From the NCBI GenBank assembly GCA_022360075.1, contig JAKSDN010000650.1, positions 1 through 7,731 on the forward strand: 7,731 nt of DNA, written 5' to 3'. The DNA comes from Kiloniellales bacterium (GTDB lineage: Bacteria > Pseudomonadota > Alphaproteobacteria > Kiloniellales > JAKSDN01). Shown in pieces: positions 1-4,403 of the stretch (the stretch's first letter is position 1; each line of letters opens with the position of its first letter). The notes under the pieces are model-generated. The model ran no database searches. It saw nothing but the letters and a program-made list of their open reading frames with translations, and was not told where the DNA came from. Made by a program: the position numbers and the translations under genes.

Positions 1-72
1 CGAGATTGGCGCGGCTCAGGGTAGCTCCCGAATGCCGGTCCCTACACCGGCCCGCCGCGCCGCCCCGTCCTT

Positions 73-98
73 GTAGGGGTGCGCCAGTAGGGGGCGCC
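73..98 (+). promoter_or_regulatory. Duplicated Shine-Dalgarno segment before the first gene
   Basis: GTAGGGGTGCGCC (73-85) and GTAGGGGGCGCC (87-98) form an imperfect tandem repeat ending directly at the ATG at 99. The second copy supplies the purine-rich AGGGGG ribosome binding site with a short spacer of about 4 bases. A CCCTACA segment at 40-46 is complementary to TGTAGGG at 72-78, so the leader could fold over the first copy. The duplication is seen directly; any regulatory role is inference. Confidence 0.4.
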
Positions 99-773
99 AT
101 GACCAACGAAACCGTTTCTCTTTGGGATTACCTGCACAAGCTGGCTTATGGCGATCCGAAGGCTCGGCCATGTGCGCACGATAGAACGCTCGAAGCTTAC
201 GACCTGATTGCGCCTAAAGAAGACACACTTTCGCTGGCTCGAAATGGCCAGGTGTCATTCGAAGGCCGTCTAGGCAGATGTCGCTACAACGCCTGGTCGG
301 GTGCCAACTACTGGGAGATAGAGTGGCAAGACCATGCCGCCGAACATTCGCCGATTCCGTCGCACGTTTGGCCACCGCCACCTGGTCCCCATGAAAGGCT
401 CAACCACCCGGCGCTCGATTGGGAAGAATGCCGCCTCCGCACGCCTGACGGCGAGTACATCGATATCCGTTTGGTGGACAACAGCGCCCCCGACGAGCTC
501 GCCACGGACAAATCCGGAAAGACACCGATCCCGGAGGCGAAGAGAGGGCCGCGCCCAAAATACGATTGGGAACAGTTCCTAAGGCAGGTTGTGCTGATTG
601 CGAATCATCCTGACGGCCTGCCGGAAAGGCAGGCGGATCTCGTAGATCGGATGGCACAGTGGTGTCAGGACACTTGGGGCATGCAGCCATCTGACAGCAT
701 GATCAAAGAGAAGATCGGGCCGATCTACCAAGCTCTAGCCGAAAAGGCCGACAATTATCCACACGGCCGATAA
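99..773 (+). CDS. Accessory protein of unknown function with PRPKYDWE-type C-terminal domain
   Basis: This encodes 224 residues beginning MTNETVSLWDYLHKLAYGDP. The ATG at 99 is preferred over the far-upstream TTG at 6 because it has an adjacent AGGGGG ribosome binding site and the extra residues are low-complexity Arg/Pro. The first 125 residues are rich in Trp, Tyr and acidic residues (NYWEIEW near 70-76) and I do not recognise a fold. A charged linker (about 126-148) leads to RGPRPKYDWEQF (149-160), then IANHPDGLPERQADLV and an amphipathic WCQDTWG...IKEKIGPIYQAL segment (188-213). Similar C-terminal domains recur in alphaproteobacterial accessory proteins near integrases and phage genes, and the pattern suggests a small helical, possibly DNA-binding, domain. 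No catalytic motif, signal peptide or membrane segment is seen. The function is unknown; the gene call itself is solid. Confidence 0.75.
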   Translation: MTNETVSLWDYLHKLAYGDPKARPCAHDRTLEAYDLIAPKEDTLSLARNGQVSFEGRLGRCRYNAWSGANYWEIEWQDHAAEHSPIPSHVWPPPPGPHERLNHPALDWEECRLRTPDGEYIDIRLVDNSAPDELATDKSGKTPIPEAKRGPRPKYDWEQFLRQVVLIANHPDGLPERQADLVDRMAQWCQDTWGMQPSDSMIKEKIGPIYQALAEKADNYPHGR

Positions 774-806
774 TTAATTACCGGCCATTATCGGCCATTA
801 TCGGCC
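746..806. repeat. Cluster of four GGCCGATAAT-type 10-mers (operator or iteron candidate)
   Basis: GGCCGATAAT occurs at 765-774. Its exact reverse complement ATTATCGGCC occurs in tandem at 787-796 and 797-806. A one-mismatch copy, GGCCGACAAT, lies at 746-755 inside the end of the preceding gene. Two copies therefore point right and two point left around the AT-rich centre TAATTAATTA (771-780). This arrangement is typical of repressor/excisionase binding sites or iterons, and it sits upstream of the helix-turn-helix gene. The repeats are seen directly; the protein that binds them is not known. Confidence 0.55.
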
Positions 807-830
807 GACAGGCGTCAATTCGCCCATCTA

Positions 831-863
831 CCCTCGTCACACGGTCAACCACGATGACGAGGG
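831..863 (+). promoter_or_regulatory. Inverted repeat covering the ribosome binding site of the HTH gene
   Basis: CCCTCGTCA (831-839) and TGACGAGGG (855-863) are a perfect 9-bp inverted repeat separated by 15 bases. The right arm contains GAGGG (859-863), the only plausible ribosome binding site for the ATG at 873. As RNA the hairpin would hide this site; as DNA the dyad could be an operator. Which of the two applies cannot be decided from sequence. Confidence 0.45.
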
Positions 864-872
864 CGAGCCTTC

Positions 873-1163
873 ATGTCACTCGAACACAGCCCGGCACGTG
901 TCGCTGTCAGTGGCATCGCATCAACCGATGACCACGACGGCGAGCTGCACGATTTTTGGTTCTCCTACATCGACGAGAGAGCGGCCGCCGAGTTCCTTGG
1001 CCTTGTAGACCGCACCCTCCAGGCGTGGCGCCAGCGCGGCGGCGGCCCGAAGTTCTACCTGCTCTCAGCTCGTTGTGTCCGATACCGGCGCGTCGACCTA
1101 CGCGAATGGACCGAGGCCAAGACCAGGATCTCGACGTCTGACACCGGAGCTGAAGCGGCATGA
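873..1163 (+). CDS. AlpA/Xis-like helix-turn-helix DNA-binding protein
   Basis: The protein has 96 residues. Residues 1-30 are acidic and probably flexible. Residues 31-80 (SYIDERAAAEFLGL, VDRTLQAWRQRGGGPKFYLL, CVRYRRVDLREWTEA) match the pattern of the MerR-like HTH_17 domain: a helix carrying AAAEFLG, a recognition helix TLQAWRQRG, then GGPKF, a beta hairpin ending in VRYRR, and a final DLREW helix. Small proteins of this family act as excisionases or as AlpA-type transcription activators in prophages and integrative elements. The GGCCGATAAT repeats and inverted repeat just upstream fit a self-regulated control protein. The stop overlaps the next ATG as ATGA. Domain assignment is good; the choice between excisionase and transcription regulator is open. 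Confidence 0.8.
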   Translation: MSLEHSPARVAVSGIASTDDHDGELHDFWFSYIDERAAAEFLGLVDRTLQAWRQRGGGPKFYLLSARCVRYRRVDLREWTEAKTRISTSDTGAEAA

Positions 1164-1279
1164 CGCGCACCAACCCCAAAAACGAGGAAGCCCCGCCGCG
1201 GCGAACGGCAGGGCTTCGGAGATTCAATTTCACGATCGGCTGTCGTGACGATGCGCTTTCCTACTATCACCAGCCCTGA
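1160..1279 (+). CDS. Small 39-residue ORF with an embedded hairpin
   Basis: This ORF starts MTRTNPKNEEAPPRRTAGLR and ends DALSYYHQP. Its ATG overlaps the stop of the HTH gene (ATGA), and a GGAG lies at 1145-1148, somewhat distant. The peptide is not recognised and has no clear domain. A stable inverted repeat at 1187-1217 lies within the reading frame, so the translated product may be incidental to an RNA element. Support rests on the coupled start alone. Confidence 0.35.
   Translation: MTRTNPKNEEAPPRRTAGLRRFNFTIGCRDDALSYYHQP
1178..1217 (-). terminator. Stable hairpin; terminator-like when read on the minus strand
   Basis: GAAGCCC (1187-1193) pairs with GGGCTTC (1211-1217). After one C-A mismatch, GCCG (1195-1198) pairs with CGGC (1206-1209) around a 7-base loop. 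Read on the minus strand, the stem is followed by CTCG and then TTTTT (complement of 1178-1182), like an intrinsic terminator. On the plus strand no T-run follows, so it would be only a hairpin in the mRNA. No minus-strand gene is evident nearby, so its use as a terminator is uncertain. Confidence 0.3.
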
Positions 1280-1305
1280 TCGAACTCAAGGGCGACGTCC
1301 CGACG

Positions 1306-1331
1306 GTCGATCTCCATCGAGAGAGATCGAC
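1306..1331 (+). promoter_or_regulatory. Perfect 9-bp hairpin abutting a start codon
   Basis: GTCGATCTC (1306-1314) and GAGATCGAC (1323-1331) form a perfect stem with an 8-base loop, ending one base before the ATG at 1333. The purine-rich GAGAGA (1321-1326), the likely ribosome binding site, lies across the loop and right arm and would be partly hidden in the folded RNA. The fold is visible in sequence; translational control is inference. Confidence 0.4.
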
Positions 1332-1332
1332 T

Positions 1333-1521
1333 ATGCAAACTCATCTTCCCCAACACCTCGAACACGACGTCCCGAGAGCTGGCGGCAAGCGCTGGGAAGC
1401 ACCATCCGAGCCGAGCGCGGCCGAGGCGCTCTTGCACCAGCTGCGCCTTCTTCACGGGAACGTCCGCGGCGCGGAGATCTTTCGCGAGATCCTCGCCGAG
1501 GCGCGGAGGGCCGCACAATGA
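1333..1521 (+). CDS. Small hypothetical protein (62 residues)
   Basis: The protein begins MQTHLPQHLEHDVPRAGGKR. Its second half, from PSAAEALLHQLRLL to EIFREILAEARRAAQ, reads as two amphipathic helices with regularly spaced leucines and alanines. The first half is polar and probably unstructured. No known domain is recognised. The start is supported by GAGAGA 7 bases upstream, and the stop overlaps the next start (ATGA at 1518), as is usual in phage early operons. An overlapping 151-codon frame beginning at 1245 also crosses this stretch, but its first part is Arg/Pro/Ser-rich and looks like an out-of-frame shadow. Confidence 0.5.
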   Translation: MQTHLPQHLEHDVPRAGGKRWEAPSEPSAAEALLHQLRLLHGNVRGAEIFREILAEARRAAQ

Positions 1522-1700
1522 CGGCGGCGAGCACGATGCAGGCGAAGCCGGCGCCCGTCGGCGAGCAGCTGCCTGACGGATTGGATCTCGAGCAGCACCG
1601 GATCATCTGCCTGCACTGGTTTGGGCTCGATCCCGACGTCATTGCGTCGATCAAGGCCATTGCCACTGACACCGAGCCGGAGCTGGGAGAAGCGGCATGA
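1518..1700 (+). CDS. Small hypothetical protein (60 residues)
   Basis: The protein begins MTAASTMQAKPAPVGEQLPDG and continues LDLEQHRIICLHWFGLDPDVIASIKAIA, a compact segment with a CLHWFGLDPD turn between two predicted helices, followed by an acidic tail. It has a strong ribosome binding site (GGAGGG at 1505-1510, 7-base spacing) and overlaps both neighbours by ATGA, which supports translation from this ATG rather than from the longer in-frame start at 1245. It is too small for an enzyme. No function can be assigned. Confidence 0.55.
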   Translation: MTAASTMQAKPAPVGEQLPDGLDLEQHRIICLHWFGLDPDVIASIKAIATDTEPELGEAA

Positions 1701-1885
1701 CCGGAACAATGACTAAGACCGAGCGCAACGATCTCTGCCAACTGACACGCCAAAGGGCTCGAGTGCTGAAGGCCGCTGCGTCTCGGTCACAGGAATTCAC
1801 CCTACCGAGACGACCCGCGCCGCCGGCTCCGAATTTCTCTGCTGGCAGCTCACGCGAAGACCTTGACGAAGAAATTCCGTTTTAG
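1697..1885 (+). CDS. Small protein ending in an SSB-like C-terminal tip (DLDEEIPF)
   Basis: The protein has 62 residues. Residues 1-33 (with MTKTERNDLCQLTRQRARVLKAAASR from residue 5) form a basic helix. Residues 36-52 are a Pro/Ala/Ser-rich linker, and residues 54-62 read EDLDEEIPF. Bacterial SSB proteins end in an acidic linker plus D-D-D-I-P-F, the peptide that docks PriA, RecQ, RecO, Exo I and other replication/repair partners. Here the tip is present but there is no room for the OB-fold that binds ssDNA. The protein may recruit or compete for SSB partners, or it may be a deletion fusion between a small phage gene and the end of an ssb gene. The start at 1697 has GGGAGA 6 bases upstream and an ATGA overlap; ATG at 1709 is an alternative. 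The stop at 1883-1885 leads directly into the primase ribosome binding site. Confidence 0.65.
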   Translation: MTGTMTKTERNDLCQLTRQRARVLKAAASRSQEFTLPRRPAPPAPNFSAGSSREDLDEEIPF

Positions 1886-1902
1886 GGGGGCCTGACACCT
1901 TG
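1884..1902 (+). promoter_or_regulatory. Ribosome binding site fixing a TTG start for the primase
   Basis: AGGGGGG (1884-1890), overlapping the stop of the preceding gene, lies 9 bases before the TTG at 1900. The next in-frame ATG (1936) is 12 codons in, with no comparable purine-rich stretch before it, so TTG is the better start. Confidence 0.6.
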
Positions 1903-4047
1903 AGTCCGTCACCCTCCGTCTCCGACATTTCGGCGATGCTTGCCGACCGCGCTGAGGCTTTGTGCCGAGAGCTGTTACCGGCGGGTCGGCGAGAGGGCTC
2001 TGAGTGGCGCGTGGGCGACGTCCAAGGCAGCTTGGGCGACAGCCTGGCTGTTCATCTGAGCGGCAACAAAGCCGGTGTCTGGGCTGACTTCGCCACGGAC
2101 GACAGCGGCGATCTGATCGACTTGATCAAGGCCAACCTCGGCCTCGGCACCAAGGACGCGATCACCTGGGCCAAGAACTGGCTCGGCATCGCGAACGGGA
2201 CGCCGCCGCGGGCCACTGCAACGAATAGAAAGAACGGCCCCACAGAACCGGCTAGGCCGGTCGACGCCGCCGGACCGCTCCCCAGCCAACATCCAAGACT
2301 TGGGGAACCATCACTCTGGCACGAGTACACCGACGCTGAGGGACGGCTGATCTTCTATCACTGCCGGTTCGACCAAGGCGGCGGCAGGAAGACCTATCGG
2401 CCTCTGTCGTGGCAGGGCAACGGCTGGGCCTGGAAGGATCCGCCGGGCCTGTTGCCGCTCTACGGCCTCGCCGATCTGGCCGCGCACCCCGACAAGCCGG
2501 TCCTGCTGGTCGAAGGCGAGAAGACCGCCGAGGTTGCGCGGGAGATCCTGGACGATCTCACGGTCACCACGTGGCCGCACGGCGCGAAAGCGGTCGACAA
2601 GATTGACTGGGCCCCGCTCAAGGATCGGGATGTCACGGCCTGGCCGGACGCCGACAAGGATGGCCGCAAGGGGATGGAAGCCGCCGCCGCAGCGCTGGCG
2701 CGTGCGCGAGCTTCGAGGATCCGGATCGTTCAGCTTCCCGTCGATTTGCCGGAAGGCTGGGATTTGGCCGAGGATCCGCCCGAGAGCTGGGGTCAGTCGG
2801 CGATTACCGACCTGATCCGCGATGCCGTGCCCAGCGCTACGGTGGTCGACCTGCACAAAGGCGAGCGACCCCTTGAGGCAACGCCGATTGGTGCTTTCGA
2901 CTTCACCAAGATACCGCCCAGGCGGTGGATCCTCGGTCGTCGGCTTCAAGGCGATACCGTCACGCTGCTGATCGCGCCGCCTGGAGCCGGAAAAACCACC
3001 TTCACGATCCAAGAGGCGATCGCGGTAGCCACTGGACGCGATGACCTCGCGCAAGCGACCGTCCATCAATCTGGCCCGGTCTGGATCTACAACACTGAAG
3101 AGTCGGAGGATGAACTCAAGCGCCGCGTGGCGGCCGTCTGCATCGCCCACGCCGTGCCGATCGCCGACCTAGCGGGCAGGCTGTTCCTCAACTCCGGCCT
3201 GAAACGTCAGCTGATCGTCGCCGAAGAGACCGCAAACGGCCTCGTTGCCAAGCCCGATGTGGCGGGCCTGATAGAGCAGATTTCACGGCACAAGATCATC
3301 GGCCTTTTCGTCGATCCATTGATCCGCGCGCACAGTTGCCCGGAGAACGACAACAAGGCCTTCGACTTCGTTGTGCAGCAGTTCACGCGCGTCTCGACCG
3401 CTACCGGCTGCGCCTGCGAGGTCGTGCACCACACCCGCAAGCCCTCCGGAGCGGATGCCACGGGACATGCCGGCAACCCCGACACCGCGCGCGGTGCTGG
3501 CGCGCTCATAGGCGGAGTCCGGCAGGCCTTCACGTTCATGCCGATGACGGCCGAGGAAGCAAAGAAGCTTGATATCGCTGAGGCTGAGCGCTGGCGTTTC
3601 GTCCGGCTCGACAATGCCAAGGCCAACCAAACGGCCCGCGGCGGCGGCGCTCTTTGGTTCCGACACGAAAGCGTAGAGCTCGGCAACGCAACCGAGGACC
3701 GGCCCGGCGATCAGGTTGGCGTCCTGAAGCCCACCGATATCGCAGACGCGGCCGAGAGAGCGAAGGCGCTGGCGGAGGAGGAGCGCAAGGAACTCGCCCG
3801 CCACGTGCTCGAGCTGCTCCGCGCTGAGCCCGACCTGACACTGAGCGCAGTAGCCCGACGCCTGCTCGACAGCCAATTGTCGGACCTGCCGGAACGGACC
3901 CTTCGTCGGCGCCTGACTGACTCCATCCCGGCAGCCCCCGGCGGGATCACGATCGAGACTTCGGAGGGCCCCATCACGCTCTGGCACTACAAGGACGGCA
4001 ACACGAAAACGAGCCCCGTCAGGTTCCGATTCCGGAGGGGCCGATGA
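1900..4047 (+). CDS. Phage-type Toprim primase fused to RepA-like replicative helicase ATPase
   Basis: This 715-residue protein should synthesise primers and unwind DNA at the element's replication fork. Residues 10-97 match the N-terminal zinc-finger-like region of phage primases (GVWADF, GDLIDLI), but the zinc-binding cysteines are absent. The Toprim core follows: VLLVEGEKTA (201-210, catalytic Glu205), then AWPDADKDG (247-255, Asp250/Asp252). The ATPase part resembles the hexameric RepA/DnaB class: Walker A APPGAGKTT (359-367), WIYNTEESEDE (395-405), Walker B IIGLFVDPL (466-474, Asp472), VVHHTRKP (508-515) and GAGALIGGVRQAF (532-544). A coiled segment (616-640) and a winged-helix-like tail (632-676) end the protein. 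This order is typical of single-protein replication modules of phages and mobile elements. The stop overlaps the next ATG, and a repeat-rich region follows immediately. Confidence 0.88.
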   Translation: MSPSPSVSDISAMLADRAEALCRELLPAGRREGSEWRVGDVQGSLGDSLAVHLSGNKAGVWADFATDDSGDLIDLIKANLGLGTKDAITWAKNWLGIANGTPPRATATNRKNGPTEPARPVDAAGPLPSQHPRLGEPSLWHEYTDAEGRLIFYHCRFDQGGGRKTYRPLSWQGNGWAWKDPPGLLPLYGLADLAAHPDKPVLLVEGEKTAEVAREILDDLTVTTWPHGAKAVDKIDWAPLKDRDVTAWPDADKDGRKGMEAAAAALARARASRIRIVQLPVDLPEGWDLAEDPPESWGQSAITDLIRDAVPSATVVDLHKGERPLEATPIGAFDFTKIPPRRWILGRRLQGDTVTLLIAPPGAGKTTFTIQEAIAVATGRDDLAQATVHQSGPVWIYNTEESEDELKRRVAAVCIAHAVPIADLAGRLFLNSGLKRQLIVAEETANGLVAKPDVAGLIEQISRHKIIGLFVDPLIRAHSCPENDNKAFDFVVQQFTRVSTATGCACEVVHHTRKPSGADATGHAGNPDTARGAGALIGGVRQAFTFMPMTAEEAKKLDIAEAERWRFVRLDNAKANQTARGGGALWFRHESVELGNATEDRPGDQVGVLKPTDIADAAERAKALAEEERKELARHVLELLRAEPDLTLSAVARRLLDSQLSDLPERTLRRRLTDSIPAAPGGITIETSEGPITLWHYKDGNTKTSPVRFRFRRGR

Positions 4048-4403
4048 CCATTCTTTCGCACATGCAGCAAAAAATCTTGGCCAACTTGGCACGGACCCCC
4101 CTTGCCAAGTGCCAAGCCGCAGAAACCCTCTGTTTTTTCCATGTTGCAGTGCCGTTGGCACGGGGGGTCGGAAAATCGCTTGGCCAAGCCCCCAAAAAGC
4201 TCAATGAAAACAATGCTTACCATCTTGGCCAGCTTGGCACCCCCCTACGGGGGGTAATACCCGCCTGCCAAGCGGAGGCGGGTATACCCCCGGGGCCGCT
4301 GCATGTGCGTTCGCACAGCGTCTCCCTCGGCTCCCGTGACGGCGCCCTCCTTTCTCTCGCGTGCCGGCCGTCAACTCACGAGGAGGCCGCGCCATGCTCC
4401 TGA
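4044..4403 (+). CDS. Doubtful 119-residue ORF across the repeat region
   Basis: The ORF begins MTILSHMQQKILANLARTPL, overlaps the primase stop (ATGA) and has a good ribosome binding site (GGAGGGG at 4034-4040). The first 15-20 residues could continue a winged-helix type sequence. The rest follows the DNA repeats (LGQAPKK, LGQLGTPL) and then becomes low-complexity; the frame overlaps the helicase start by 10 bases. It may be a real small protein, a leader peptide that drives ribosomes through the hairpins, or simply an open frame. No family is recognised. Confidence 0.3.
   Translation: MTILSHMQQKILANLARTPLAKCQAAETLCFFHVAVPLARGVGKSLGQAPKKLNENNAYHLGQLGTPLRGVIPACQAEAGIPPGPLHVRSHSVSLGSRDGALLSLACRPSTHEEAAPCS
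4076..4285. repeat. Hairpin- and TTGGCC-repeat-rich region; candidate replication origin
   Basis: Several structures are packed into about 210 bases. A hairpin at 4076-4116 pairs CTTGGC (4076-4081) with GCCAAG (4111-4116) and ACTTGGCA (4084-4091) with TGCCAAGT (4103-4110). A small stem at 4149-4161 pairs GTGCC with GGCAC. GCTTGGCCAAGC (4178-4189) is a perfect palindrome. CTTGGCCAGCTTGGCAC (4224-4240) repeats 4076-4092 with one mismatch. ACCCCCC/GGGGGGT pair at 4239-4255, and ATACCCGCCT/AGGCGGGTAT pair at 4257-4285. AT-richer stretches lie between (4130-4140, 4192-4220). It follows the replication gene directly, so an origin with iterons is plausible; RNA-level attenuation or protein binding are alternatives. 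The structures are seen; the role is inference. Confidence 0.5.
4304..4317. promoter_or_regulatory. Short dyad TGTGCG-TT-CGCACA upstream of the helicase
   Basis: TGTGCG (4304-4309) and CGCACA (4312-4317) are a perfect 6-bp dyad with a 2-base centre, 77 bases before the helicase start. A 2-base loop is too tight for an RNA hairpin, so a dimeric DNA-binding protein is the more likely reader, if the site is functional at all. No promoter boxes are convincing here. The rest of 4286-4393 shows no gene of its own. Confidence 0.25.

Noticed and set aside
6..98. N-terminal extension of the first gene from a TTG at 6
   Set aside because: The extra 31 residues are Arg/Pro-rich low complexity, and a better ribosome binding site lies right before ATG 99.
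746..806. CRISPR-like array
   Set aside because: The repeats are only 10 bases, in both orientations, with no regular spacers and no cas genes.
774..872. Sigma-70 promoter for the HTH gene, or on the opposite strand
   Set aside because: A TTGACG-like hexamer exists on the minus strand, but no properly spaced -10 box was found in either direction.
1245..1517. Long form of the 1518-1700 gene
   Set aside because: The added residues are Arg/Ser/Pro-rich, overlap the 1333-1521 gene out of frame, and the ATG at 1518 has a much better ribosome binding site.
2311..3150. 279-codon minus-strand ORF
   Set aside because: It lies opposite the Toprim and Walker A motifs of the primase; its translation is Arg/Gly-rich without motifs, typical of antisense frames in GC-rich DNA.
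4076..4116. tRNA or other structured RNA gene
   Set aside because: There is no cloverleaf, T-loop GTTC or CCA-proximal acceptor pattern; it is a simple long hairpin.
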